A DNA stretch of 64,000 nucleotides from positions 186,001 through 250,000 of the forward strand of contig WBVU01000012.1 of NCBI GenBank assembly GCA_009192285.1. The letters are read 5' to 3'. The notes under the pieces were generated by a model. The model worked only from the letters and a program-made list of their open reading frames with translations. It did no database searches and was not told the DNA's origin. Both the position numbers and the translations under genes were made by a program. Of the stretch, positions 24,701 to 36,191 are shown one piece after another; position 1 is the first letter of the stretch; each line of letters begins with the position of its first letter. The stretch comes from Morchella semilibera. Its lineage: Eukaryota; Ascomycota; Pezizomycetes; Pezizales; Morchellaceae.

Positions 24701-25712
24701 CCCAGGGAAACAAAGCTAAAATTAAGATAGATCCCCACCTCCTTAATAAAGGATACGAGCTATTTCAATGTCCCTCCCTTTAGACGAGAAGGCGAATGAG
24801 CTATATCAATCAATCGACGAGAGGGCGAGGCCACTCGGTGGGAAAGTGCGAGTGATATCCTATGGCCGAGACTGGATCGTAGGTATTTTCTTAGGCCCTG
24901 GCCCTAGCGTTCAGATGACTACGGTAGTGAAAAGTGCGACTCTTAATCAGAGGGGTTGGAGGTGATTAAGGTAATTGAGTTTGAGTTATCAACCAAAAAA
25001 AATAGCATGGTAGTTACTGGCCAGCCATAAGGACTACAGGGTCGTGGAGTGTAGTTAGTAGTCAACCATTCATCCCTCTCTTTTATTAACGCGCCCCTAG
25101 GCCTCCTTGTTGTTTAAAGGTCACCCGAAGTAGAAGTACGGGACCTCCAACTATCGTTTACAGATTAGAGGCCTAGATCTACTCCACCATTGTGTGTTGA
25201 ATTAACCTGAACATTGCAGGTCGGTTCCCAGTACTTAATGGGCAGAGGAAGTCTCTTATTAAGACATTACCGTCGAAGTCGAAGCCGTTTACTGCGCTGC
25301 TAATTATTGGCGCAGTAGTACTATCCATGTAGATAGAGGTTAAACATACCGTTATAGAAAGCTTTCGCTGTACCTCGCTCGGCCTACACACTTGTTAAAG
25401 GGGATCTACTAAACCATGCCACACAGCTCTCCGAAACGACATCACATTTATTTTGAGGCACTTTTAGTGATTTCCCATCATAGTAACTCCATTTTTATTT
25501 TTACCATAGTCCCATAGGCTGCATGCAATAAATGACTTAACAGCTATCTCAATTTTATTTGGTCCTCCCAATCAACCAATTACAGCGCGGAGACTGGTAC
25601 AGGATTCATACACATCAAGTGTCTAGATATTTGCAAACTTTTCCCAATCCTCAAGGTACAAAAAAAACACAAAGTATATCAATCTATTTAACTCAAGAAA
25701 GAAACCAAAATT
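18723..25712. other. 7-kb gene-free region
   Basis: No spliced or unspliced frame here shows a recognisable domain. Short ORFs such as 24,768-24,962 (LDEKANELYQSIDERA start) and 25,391-25,179 on the minus strand have protein-like composition but no supporting context, and could be fragments of decayed genes. The region holds a degenerate GGATG minisatellite at about 23,910-24,080, a GATGATGAC run near 23,820, a CCCTAACCCTA match near 22,862 and one TACATGTA near 23,087. No transposon protein was recognised. Confidence 0.55.
23910..24085. repeat. Degenerate GGATG-based minisatellite
   Basis: GATGGTTGTAGGAT, GATTGGAGGATG and GGGGGATGTTTG units recur about every 13-16 bp over some 170 bp. The array is imperfect, with mixed unit lengths, so it is an old or replication-slippage repeat rather than a clean satellite. 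It produces a spurious Pro/Ser-rich ORF on the minus strand. Confidence 0.75.
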
Positions 25713-26995
25713 CTACTTTTGCTTCTTAGCAGGTCTGGCAACTACCTTTCTCCTTGGCATGCCATCGCCCCTACTCTCAACCTTCTTTGGGACGCCCTTC
25801 TTCTTGGGCTTCACAACCTTTGGCTCGCCGACAGCTGCGGTCTCTTCCTCAATAGGCTCATCGTCCTCATACTCCTCCTCATACTCCTCCTCCTCAATAA
25901 CCTTCTTAGCCGGGAGGAAGCGGCCGACAGTAATGTTGAAACACCACATTGGTAGTCTGACTAAAAACGTGTTGCGAAGTTTCGGGCCCTCGATATCGTT
26001 GATGTCCAGTGGGTATTGAGCGTTATTGCCATCCTCATCCTTTGCCTCGAGGAACACATTTCCAGAGGAGTCCACGATGAGAATCTTTCCGTTCTCAGCA
26101 ACAACTTTACGCTTTCCAGCACCCTTAGGACCAGGGACAGGAGTCGAAGTCCCTGAACCACCCTTTGCGACCTTGTTGGTTCGGCGCTGCGCGCGATTCA
26201 TCGGCTGCTGCGGAGCTGCCTCGCCGGAGGAGCCAGAATCTTCGACGGCCTGGAGATCTGCAAGACCCGGAACACCAGCCTCGCCCCATGCTGCAGTACG
26301 GGCGTGCTTGATGTAGCGCTCCATGAAAGCCCTTTGCTGCCTAGCGTTGAGCCACAAAATACAATAGTGTAACCCACCACCGCAGAAAACAAACAGACCA
26401 GTCAAGACACTACCAATGCCGGGGCGGTAACGGGCATAGTAGTACCCGGTACCTCTCCAGCGTGGGAACCCGTTCTTGAGGAAGTGGTCGTAGCGCGCAC
26501 GACCCTCTCCACGAAGCACATCGGCGATGATGGCCAGGCGGGCGAAACGTTCTTCGGCACGCCTCTTAGACTCGGCAAGTTGCGCTTTGGTGAGCTTTTT
26601 TTGGCCAGGAGGAGGAAGGTGCTTTTGCTTATCGGGGTGTAAGCGGATCGATTGTTTCTTGTAGGCTCGGCCAATGTCTTCTTGCGAAGCTCCGTGGTTC
26701 TTTCCAAGACCGATGAATTCTAAAGAATGTCAGCTAAGATCCAAAGATGGGAAAGAATGAGTAAATATCAGGAAAAAATACCATAAAAAGTAGTCCCTTC
26801 ACCTTCGGCGAGCTCCAGCTCGTCGCGTACTCGGAAGATCTCCTGATCTAGTAGCAATGGATGTCAGCCTTCAATTTCTTATAAGCTTAAAGTCGGACAG
26901 TATCAAAAAAAAAACACACCTTCCGCAGACCAAGATGCAAGGGCAGTCGTCGCCAAAGCGACGAGCAAAAAGGAAATGAGGATATAAAACCTCAT
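25713..26995 (-). CDS. ERJ5: ER membrane J-protein Erj5
   Basis: DnaJ-family co-chaperone of the ER membrane that stimulates an Hsp70. Exons 26995-26920, 26847-26782 and 26719-25713 give about 382 residues. A signal peptide MRFYILISFLLVALATTALA is followed by SWSAEDQEIFRVRDEL. The J domain runs from FYEFIGLGKNHGAS through AYKKQSIRLHPDKQKH, with the HPD triad intact. After the J domain come RYDHFLKNGFPRWRGTGYYYARYRPG and a transmembrane segment VLTGLFVFCGGGLHYCILWL. The C-terminal half is highly charged, with poly-Glu, and ends in Lys-rich RPAKKQK, a possible ER-retention-like basic tail. The order signal peptide, J domain, one TM helix and charged tail fits Erj5. Both introns have clean GT/YAG ends and restore frame exactly. 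Confidence 0.92.
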
Positions 26996-27262
26996 CGCAT
27001 CAAGTAAGAGGTTGTAATCAAATTGATACAAGTGAATGAATATATTCGTTGATTGTCGTTGGTTATCACTGCCAGCAGAGAGAGAGCTTTTAAAGGACGG
27101 AGAGAGGACAGGGTAGCGCCTCGGTAGAGAAACGTCTAAAAAAGATCTGGCAACATCGATGCGTTGCGCCCCAGATTGGACCCGCCGTCATGAGGCGCAG
27201 TGTTGCAAAGGTTATACATACATAGGAATAATGATAACGAAAACGAAAAGATGAGGAAAGAT

Positions 27263-27496
27263 TTATGCGTATGTAGACACCGGAGGGAGATCATCGAGAC
27301 GTGATTTCGTGTATTTTTTCGCGTTACGGCGACGGTATTTGTTTTCTGTGGCGCGGACTTTGAGCACCAGCCACCACATCAACAGCCGCACTTCTGAAGA
27401 CTTTGTTGAGGAACGAGAGGTTGAGTGAAAACTTAAATTGGAAAACGAGGAGGTAGAGGTTGAAGATGAAGATGTAGAGGGTCTGAAAGACGACAT
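27263..27496 (-). CDS. Small serine-rich protein, unknown
   Basis: A 77-codon frame on the same strand as Erj5 and about 270 bp upstream of it. The first 35 residues are Ser/Thr-rich, then comes a hydrophobic WWLVLKV core and a basic segment NKYRRRNAKKYTKSR ending LDDLPPVSTYA. The Ser/Thr-rich, then basic pattern could be a mitochondrial presequence-like N-terminus with a short mature part. I do not recognise the family; the frame could also be part of the Erj5 5' leader. No intron is visible. Confidence 0.35.
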   Translation of the reverse strand: MSSFRPSTSSSSTSTSSFSNLSFHSTSRSSTKSSEVRLLMWWLVLKVRATENKYRRRNAKKYTKSRLDDLPPVSTYA

Positions 27497-27499
27497 TGT

Positions 27500-29149
27500 G
27501 AGTAATGATCGTTGGTTTCCGTGGGTATTTTTTTTTTTATCAGTAGAATGTATTTCTCCAGGAAATTTATGTTTATCACGAAGGTTCTGTTACTGATACT
27601 GGGAATTTGCAGCCCCGCGGGATCCCCACCTTTTATCATTGGGAAAGCCGTGGGAGGAAAAAAAAAAAAAAACCAAGAACACCCACAACAAACACTCTAA
27701 AACCCATACTCATCTCCGTACCCGTCGTACCCGCACTGCCCTACTAACTAATGCGCTTGACTGACAGTTGTACCTACATACAGTCAGTCACTAAGTTCCA
27801 GCACCCATCACATACCCAAGACCAACCCAAACCGAACCCAACCCATGGGAATGTAACCGCCACTCTTAATTGTTAATCCCCTATCCATAACCGCCGCTTG
27901 TCGCCCCATAGTTAAACAAATACGTGGCAGGTAGTCAGTCCCAAGTCTATGGATGAGTCTCTATCGCATTCGAAAGTCTGGAACCACACCGGCTCGGTTC
28001 AGTGTTGTGGGGAGAAAACAGAGGAATTCACGGAAACAAGTTACAACGCTCGGTGCATGGCATGTGGGCGTTATTTTTGCCTCCGGTATTATTCATTGGC
28101 TTGTGATGAGTGACATTGGTGGGGATGCGACGCAAGTCAACGGCCAGTCAGGCAGCAGCAAAGACAGTGAGTGGTGCGGTTATAATACTTGCGGTGTTTA
28201 TGTTTGGTTTTTGTAGCGGGAGGGCTGCTGTTACGAGTAACACATGTACTACATGTATCGTAACTGCTGTCAAGACAAAGTGCTTTTGCATGATATTGGC
28301 GACGCGTAAGACTCGCACTCGCACTCGCACTCGCACTCGAATACGAGATTAACATTATAATAATGACAGAGTAACAAAACTGATAGATACTTTGTAAAGT
28401 CGATAGATTATCGAGAGGGTCGATATCGATAGAGTGCATAGGGCCTAGGGGTTTTAGATACGCATTGATATTTTGTTTGGCATCTCATTAGATATTGATA
28501 TCAAACCACTCCAGCCCCTCCCGAGTGAGGCCCTATGAAGGGCACGCGATCTACCCTTTGAAGCTCGATTTCAGATCTGCCTCAGGGTCCAGTTCCCAAC
28601 TCTTGAAGCCTAAATTATAAATGTGTAGATTAGAGGTATCTTCACAGTTATAACGTTAATCTACATAGGACAGGGGCCCGAGTAGTGTCAAGGGGGATGA
28701 ATTCGTCACAGCCCTACCATGAATCCCTAGAATCGCTTATTCCTCAGTTCATCGACTGTTGGCTCCTCACCAGTCCTCGCGTAATCATTCGGTTGATTCG
28801 TGGCCTCTGACTCTGCCACAAAACACAGCCACAATGCCCTCCTGAGCTTTAAGACCCCTTATCCGTCCATCCACCAACTGAGTCCTCGACCCTCAAACCC
28901 TCCAGAAACATCGGATCTGTCCAACCCACCACCAACCCAACGATCGGCCACGTAGACATTACTATAACCATTCACATCTGACCAACCAATAAACCCCCCT
29001 CTTTCGTGCATAAGACCACCGCGCACTCTTTTCCCCGCTCATCTTCTCTCCCAAACGCTCCCCCTCCAGCGAGCGATTTCAGCCGCTCTCTTTGTACCTA
29101 TTTATCAATCCACAGTCCCGTGAATATCTTCAAGGGTAACTGCGATTAA
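27500..29149. other. Intergenic region upstream of PRA1
   Basis: No gene recognised. It includes an A-run near 27,660, a five-copy CGCACT/CACTCG hexamer repeat at about 28,311-28,340 and a TACATGTA palindrome at 28,250. The last 300 bp, rich in CTCCC/CCCTC pyrimidine tracts, is the likely PRA1 promoter and 5' UTR. Confidence 0.5.
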
Positions 29150-29794
29150 ATGTCAAGGATGTCAATCCCAATCTCTATGTTAACCGATCGCTTCAACCTT
29201 GGTCGCTTCACCGTAAGTGGCCTCATCTCCATTATCTGAACCCCCCACCCAGGTCATCGTGCTAATGCTCGAGCAGGAGGGGAGGCAGATGCCTCTGGCA
29301 TCGCGATTCAGCAACTTGAGGCCTCTTGGAGAGTTTTTTGACTTCAAACGATTGTCCAAACCCGCCAACTTTGGAGAGGTCCAGAGTCGTGCAAGCTACA
29401 ATTTGAGCTACTATGCAAGCAACTATGCAGTGGTGTTCGCCATGCTCAGCATCTACAGTTTGTTGACAAATTTGTTGTTGCTGTTTGTGATCATGCTTGT
29501 GATCGGAGGCATGTGGGGTATTGGAAAGTTGGGTGGTAGAGATCTAGAGATCGGTTAGTATTCATAGCACGAGAGAGGTGGGACAATAGACTGATTGGAG
29601 TTCTAGGCCCTATTCATGCCACTACCTCTCAGTTATACACAACTCTTCTAGTGGTTGCTGTGCCTCTCGGGATCTTTGCTTCCCCAATCTCCACAGTACT
29701 CTGGCTTATCGGGGCCAGCGGAACTTGCATCCTGGCCCATGCCAGCTTCATGGACAAGCCAATCGAGAATGCTTTTTCCGAGGAGGCGGTCTAG
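29150..29794 (+). CDS. PRA1 family protein (Yip3-like prenylated Rab acceptor)
   Basis: Small membrane protein of the Golgi/ER that binds prenylated Rab GTPases and assists their membrane cycling. Exons 29150-29212, 29253-29553 and 29607-29794 give 183 residues. The start MSRMSIPISMLTDRFNL is followed by FFDFKRLSKPANFGEVQSR and YNLSYYASNYAVVF, the diagnostic PRA1 block, then hydrophobic hairpins LSIYSLLTNLLLLFVIMLVIGG and LLVVAVPLGIFASP plus VLWLIGASGTCILAH. The C-terminus is MDKPIENAFSEEAV. Length and topology equal the family norm. The stop codon ends at 29794 and another ORF begins at 29797. Confidence 0.93.
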
Positions 29795-29796
29795 AG

Positions 29797-30792
29797 ATGG
29801 TCTCTCCGCGAACTCCACAAATAATACCGAAAAGATATGGACCATCAGGGGGGAGGAGTACGGATATGATGTTACAACAGCGCAAGATGTTTGAGAATGG
29901 GGTTAGTAATAATGTTGAGGGCGAGGTTTTTAATTTTTTGAGAAGTAGCAGTAGTGAAACCAGGGGGGTAATGGGTGGTGGCGGGGATGAATGGCAAGAC
30001 GAGGGATCAGTTGGCGAGGAAGTGTTTCTACAGCGCGCACTAGCGGCCGTTAAAGCTGCAAGCCAGCGTGGTGACGGTGTTGTAGAAATGGGCGAGCGAG
30101 AATGGCAAGCATGGAAGCTTCACGAGTCCATTGAACGCGAAGTAGAGAAACGAGTTGCCGAACGGGAAATTGAACGAGAAATGCAGCGACAACGAGATAT
30201 CGCAAGGGCCGAGGAATTACAACGAGAACTAGATGAATTACGACGAAGCGGCGCTCTCGACCCTCCTACTAGGGGAGAACCAGGATTTATGGTTGATCAG
30301 ACATTCACAGGACTTGGGGGCTCTCAATCCCTATATTCGTCTAATTCTTCGTCCTCCTCCTCTCTCGCAAGACCTGGACGACAACGATTTATGCCTGATT
30401 CCACCGATTCTCTCTATGCGCAGGGCCTCAGGCTTACTCCAAACCGTGAATCATCCTACTCATCTTCATCATTCCGCGGCCAACAAGCATCACCTGCGCA
30501 CTCCCCCAGCTATCTCCCTCCCACCAAGCCATCTCCGACACCGTCAACTGTACCACGCCGTTCGAGTTCACGATCAAGTTCATTGACCCGCGACAGCAAA
30601 CATACCCGCAGGTCTTCAAACTCAAACCCAACTAGTGTAGAACATGCACCAGGGGGAAGTTATTATCCTGGCGCTCACCCTAACATCCCAAGTTCCTCAA
30701 ATAAGAAGGGTAGTAGGGAGAGTGACGGGGAAGAAGTGTATTCGAGTGTTAGCGCGCAGTTGAAGGATGCTAGGAGAAGGAGGAGGATATAG
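29797..30792 (+). CDS. Coiled-coil, Ser-rich ORF directly downstream of PRA1
   Basis: An uninterrupted 331-codon frame, starting with ATG two nucleotides after the PRA1 stop (ATG 29857 is an alternative). The middle is strongly helical and charged: WKLHESIEREVEKRVAER, EIEREMQRQRDIARAEELQR, ELDELRRS. The C-terminal half is Ser/Pro/Arg-rich and ends QLKDARRRRRI. Codon pattern and length argue for a real protein, but there is no room for a separate promoter. It may be transcribed from within PRA1, be translated from a bicistronic mRNA, or be an alternative last exon of PRA1. I recognise no family. Confidence 0.55.
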   Translation: MVSPRTPQIIPKRYGPSGGRSTDMMLQQRKMFENGVSNNVEGEVFNFLRSSSSETRGVMGGGGDEWQDEGSVGEEVFLQRALAAVKAASQRGDGVVEMGEREWQAWKLHESIEREVEKRVAEREIEREMQRQRDIARAEELQRELDELRRSGALDPPTRGEPGFMVDQTFTGLGGSQSLYSSNSSSSSSLARPGRQRFMPDSTDSLYAQGLRLTPNRESSYSSSSFRGQQASPAHSPSYLPPTKPSPTPSTVPRRSSSRSSSLTRDSKHTRRSSNSNPTSVEHAPGGSYYPGAHPNIPSSSNKKGSRESDGEEVYSSVSAQLKDARRRRRI

Positions 30793-33700
30793 ATTTCTTT
30801 GCTTGCTATTTTGTTAATCTTATTCTGGATAATAACTAGGGGTATTTTGCTTTTTCGGTTTGGTCAGATAGAGGGAATTGGAAAAGTTTTATATTCTTTA
30901 ATGAGGCGTAAGACTGATGTCGTGATATTTTATCATATGTGGTGTGTTATGTGACGGTCGATGCCAAGTAAATAGTGTCAATGATACTCTGTATCAATCA
31001 ATAGTCCATGTCAAGGGCGGATGTCCTTTACTCTCCGGGTGATAGATGGTTTGGCCCAGATGCTAACACTACTGGAGGCTTTGTGTGCCCCTTTCAAGGG
31101 TGTCTACCACAATGTCCCGGCGGCCGGAAGATCCTTTGAGTGGTTAGAATAATCGTTTCCTCATAAGACAGTGGATCACTCCGTAATTGACTAATCGCAC
31201 TACCAGAGTTCAGACGACGGACGGCCTTCTAAAAAGCCGAACAGCTGCAGGTGACACCCAGCCACAAATTAAAACATAATCCCCCCCCGGTTCAGTACAG
31301 GCTTCACCGGTAGCTAACAGGATCAAGTGATTCTTGCTGCCGGATAGGACAGGCATACCTATATATCACTTGTTACAACGGTATGTTCGACCGTTTCCTC
31401 TAGCAGGGGCTTAAGCTGCCTGAAAAGCTACAGTAACATGTAGCTAACTGCAGATTATCGTCCGGGGCATGCGTGTAGTTGGTGTAGCTACGTAAGGTAT
31501 CCCGCAAGACTATAACTAACCGGATCTTATATTGAGAAATTCTTATAGAGTAACAAAGGTCATGGTCCCAGACTTCTGTTACAGCTTCTGCGGTGATAAA
31601 ACACTCTAGCACGAGACCAGCCATGAATATGAAAATCCAATTCTGTTCTCCACCCAAGGGTTAATTGGCAGTGGAGGGTAGGTATGACGTAGTCAGAATA
31701 TTGTTACTATTGCCTGCATTGATAGGGATAAAGGCAGTTTCGAAGTAGCTCGCTAGCTAGATAGCGGAGACTTCAATGAGGGGCAGCAGTTGATTCTCTC
31801 AATCACAAACATAAATGTGCAGTTCCATGATTTCCGAAACCTAACCCCTACTGGTCCCCTACAGATCGTGCTTGCTCATGAGTAGCTAGAATTCCAAAGA
31901 GGCGTATCTTTCTCATGCACGTGCCACGTTAACGGCTGTCACCGTATCCTGTACCACTAAAAAGTTGCACGCACCTCCAGACGCCTCACCTTAATGTACA
32001 TGATGTAGGGTGCTTGCATCTTCCCCCTAAGCTATCGGCCGGCTTGCAAAATTATGGCAGGGCGGGGCACCAGGACTGAGTCGAGTGATTTGTCATGATG
32101 TATTTAATCACCCGTACGAACATGTTACCCATATGAACTAAAGGAGTTACACGAACCCCTACATAAGATACATTGCCCGAGTAGATTCCTTCATCTCCAT
32201 CCCAACGCTCAACTAACAAACCCCTCTGCCATTAACCACTTCTCATCTGCTCAGGATGCATCAGCCCTAAGTATTAGGTGTCATACTTTTCCAACCGCTA
32301 CATATCTAACTCGACTAAGTATAAAGCAGACTCTAATCGGTTATTGCCATGTGGAATTAGATTCGCCGGATGGACTCGGATTATAGAATATTTGGGACGC
32401 TTAAATTGCAAAGCTCATGCCCTTCATGGCTCGTGCACTGATATGTGCTCCGTGGAGAGGAGAGAAGAGCTTGAGCATAGGCCCAAGCTACACAATTGCG
32501 TGGTGGATATAATACCCAGGCCGCCGATCTTAGCTGAATAGCAGAGTTAGATCAGGGTTATAAGCTCAAGCTTTCCCTCACGAGACAGCCCAGCTTAAGT
32601 ATAAGGCTAGTCTTTTACTCATTATGCAAGTTAATTCTTTTTTCTTTTCCGGGAGGGGTCATCTACGATTGTAGGGCTCAGACTAAATATGGTCAGGTCC
32701 TGCAAGTGGAAACGTATTTACAGACCCCCGGAGAGCCTTCCCGGGAGTGGGGGTGTTGTCCTAGAAGGAGCAGTTGGGAGTTCTCCTTAACGCAACCCGG
32801 GAACCTCTATCCCGGTACACACAGTCTACCCGGGTAGGCACTCTGTGTAGGGTTTCCTTTTACTCGGGCCATAGCTATAGTTGGACCGGTATCTCAAGCA
32901 GGTGCCGGGCTTAATCATGCAGCGCCAAGCGTCAAAGCTCTCTATTGAGGTTCCCTATTGACATGGAGCTAGTATTTTAAGACTGGCCACACTGTTTAAA
33001 CACTACAACCTCTCCCCTTTCCCATTACTACATATACTTCTCTCCTACTTTGTAGGGTAGGTCGGCCCAACCAGGTGCGCGTCAAAATAAGGTTGATTGA
33101 TGCGCAGCACCGAAGCTCGGAGATGATTCCGAGTAAATTTAAAGGGGGGGGGGGGGAGGAGAGGAAGCGAGAATTAGAATACCTGCCCCGATCGACCTCG
33201 CTTGATATCAATACGCACTTTCCACTACCCTACTTGGTTAAAGCTATTTGTGTCCCTAGCTTCTAACAAGAAGAATTATAGACGATTCTCACCGTTCGTC
33301 ATGAGATCAACCAGGTCTTTCACACAAAATTAGCCTAGTAAGTATGTGAAACACACCAAAATTTGCTGTTACAGCTTATCAGTCATTCGTCAATAACGAA
33401 CATGATTCAGATGACTCCATCAATTGGCACCCCGCAACTTGCATGGGTGTATACATGTAGGGACTCTCGAGGAGGTTGGCTCAACTTTTTCAGGGGTCGT
33501 CCTAGCCTTTAAGATTATCCACCCCCACCCTCCAGTAATATTGACTGCCTTTATGTTCAGATAGACATACAAGGCCTTTCGGTGAAGCCGTCAGGCCTCG
33601 GGAGTTTCTTGTTTTGACATTTTAGGTCTTGAGACGGCCCGTAAAGGTCTGAGAATGTGAGGGCCTAGCCACTACCATCCTATATCACAAACACCTTATC

Positions 33701-33982
33701 CAACTAAGAGACTATGGGGACTATGGGCTTAACCTCTTTGAGGACGGTTTTTGTGAAACATTCGTATGTCCCCTGTCTTGTCTGACAACGTGCAACAGAT
33801 CAATTCTACTAGCTGTCCGTGCAACTATTTTGTGTGACAAAAAAACGCCCCCCCAATGTGACAACCTTAAAAACTGTCCTTCCCAATTCCCTTTTGTCGA
33901 AAAAGCCATATATGTGCCTTCTCTCTCCACTTCCCTCAAAAGAAAGCCCCTCTAGTTACCTTCACAGGGAAATCGAGGAGAG
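30793..33982. other. Gene-free region
   Basis: Only short, unsupported ORFs. Contains homopolymer C and G tracts (near 31,280 and 33,146) and a TACATGTA palindrome at 33,452. No RNA gene or mobile-element protein was recognised. The last 250 bp carries the likely promoter of the MARVEL-like gene. Confidence 0.5.
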
Positions 33983-34861
33983 ATGACAGGCAGGACTAAT
34001 ATTCAATGGCGATCTCCAACATTCGTTGTTCTCCGAATATTACAGATTCTCCTGGCAATTGCTATCCTTGCCATAGTGGTCCCAAGGCCTGGTCCTGGGT
34101 ACAACTACCCTCTTCAAAAACGCGGTTTACTTCTTGAACCTAAACGTGGAGGCGGATCCGACTCATCGACTCCAAGTAGTGATGGGGGGTATGAGGATGA
34201 TGGGGACTCTAGGCAGACCTATGCACGATATGTCACCCCTTTTCTTGGCATGGGTGCTGTAAGTTTTTCTGCCCAAAGTAAATGAAAGAATTTCAAGATT
34301 AACGATCGAGTAATATAGGCTGCATTGACGATAGTATGGTGTGTTTATGCATTATGGGAATATCTACGCCATACGCTGCGGCCCAAGGTATCCATGGGGT
34401 GGGATATAGTATTTATAGTCTTTTGGCTATCTTTAGTGGCATGCTGCGCTATTGGTATGGTAGAAGCCGATGCCTGGGCCCATAAAATGCATTACAATCC
34501 GGTGCAGTACTCGGTATTCATAGTATCACTTATTGCTTTGTAAGTTTACTTTAATCTCTGCCCTTCTTTGCAGATACTAACTATCAAAATCAATAGCTTT
34601 GTCTTCTTATGCTCGTACTTCATTGGGAGAATAGGCCACCGTGAACACGGACCCGGAAAAGCTGTCCTGGCTGACAACGAGTTTGAGTTTGTGAGCCCAA
34701 AGGCCACTACACAATCATTACCGCCACAGCCGCACTCTCCACTGGTCTACAGCGCAGGCGAGGAGCGGTTCGTGCAGGTGCTGCCATCACCACAACCAGT
34801 ATATTCGGTGACTCAACCGCTATATGCAGGATCGCGCTACAAGCCACCAAACTATCGTTAA
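33983..34861 (+). CDS. Four-helix MARVEL-like integral membrane protein
   Basis: Exons 33983-34258, 34319-34539 and 34597-34861 give 253 residues. Four hydrophobic segments are visible: FVVLRILQILLAIAILAIVV, ALTIVWCVYALWEYL, WDIVFIVFWLSLVACCAIGM and, spanning intron 2, YSVFIVSLIAF-FVFLCSYFIG. This helix spacing, a long first loop and a Pro-rich cytosolic tail match fungal MARVEL-domain proteins, which sit in plasma-membrane microdomains or endomembranes. The first loop is Gly/Ser/Asp-rich (GGGSDSSTPSSDGGYEDDGD). Intron 2 has an exact TACTAAC-like branch site (ATACTAAC) and TAG acceptor, supporting the model. The exact function is unknown. Confidence 0.75.
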
Positions 34862-36191
34862 TGAGGCGGTACAGACTTGCTTATGTTAAACGAATGATAT
34901 ATATTTATGAGTGTTACGTTGAGCGCATACAATATTTTGGTCAAAATAGGATCACAGTATGGATTCTAGTGCTGTTGTTTATAAATGCGCTTGAGAATGG
35001 TTGGGGCATTGGGAAGTGTTTGGTGTAATTAAAATAGGCGTGATCGAGGGTGTCCGTGCTCGATTTTGCGCTGTATAAAATCCTTCAGTGCTTGCGTTTT
35101 TAGTATATAAAATTTTAATGCTTGTAGTGTAAATTTAGGTTAATTTTCTGGGGGGTCCAAAACTAAAACGCATTCCTAAGTGTTGATTGCACTTAAGTAC
35201 CAATGGGTACACATATTCCTAAAAGTACTTACACCTAACCGTATTCAATTCACAAATAAAAGGCTACATACTTGCTGCAACTTAATATGGAAAGTCTATA
35301 TACACTTCAGGATTTATATCTTCAGATGGATGGTGTAGCTAGTTAAATCATAATTTATCACTCGGAGGTGCACCTGTTCGATTCCACCCTAAAGCTGAAT
35401 TGATTAACTAATTCCTTTGGAAGCCGAATATACAATAGCCCAACCAAAAGGATCTCCCACAAATCCTCTACCCAGGACTGGGAGGCCTGGGTGGTCAGAT
35501 ATAGGTGGAATAAAGTATTATTTCTAACTTCTAGTCCCAAATCGAGTAAGCTGTAGAGAAGCCTGGCTTGATATTTAGTTTTACAGTGGACTTAAAGTTC
35601 AATCGTCAACTAGTACTAGCCGCTTGCAGTGAGAATTCTCATTACAATTGTGAACTGCCATGTCTTGTGTCTGTGCCTCTATGGCATCTCGATGACCTCC
35701 TTGTGAATGACTACATAGACTATTCAAGCTGTTTGAAGAGCTTGGAGTCGAGACAAAATCGTATTCTGAGTATAGGGTAATGGAGAAGAAACGATAGTGT
35801 AGGGAATGAACAAAAGGAATTGCAATATTGATATGCAGCGTTAACAATTATAAGCCGTATATCGCTTTAGGAGGCAATTGGGCTAAGAGTGGAAAATGAT
35901 AAAGGAAATAGGTCATAAATGGATCGTAAACATGCTTTTTTTTTCACTGAATTTACCCCTCTGACGCCCCAGAAAGCAATGTTTCGTAAATATTATCACT
36001 GGGATCGTCTAGAGAGTCTCGATACGTCTTTAGTAATAGGTGTTAGCATTAGTAGATGGACAATGTGTGTTTTGCATATGACGGCAACTTACAGAATTAA
36101 AAACATTACCGACGACTACCAACGCCTCGGCCCTCCGTCTCTGCACTTCATATTCCTCATCCCCGTTTAGAATGCGGTCACAAACATCACT
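34862..36191. other. Intergenic region
   Basis: AT-rich DNA between the MARVEL-like gene and the 3' end of the J-protein gene. Short ORFs have no recognisable features. No structure found. Confidence 0.5.

Noticed and set aside
18723-25712. Transposon or retroelement coding remains
   Set aside because: No transposase, integrase, RT, RNase H or gag motif was seen in any frame; the decay may be too advanced, but the claim cannot be supported.
35340-35400. TTCGATTCC T-loop-like sequence suggesting a tRNA
   Set aside because: No matching acceptor, D or anticodon stems could be drawn around it; the same holds for GGTTCGAATTCCC near 24,490 on the minus strand.
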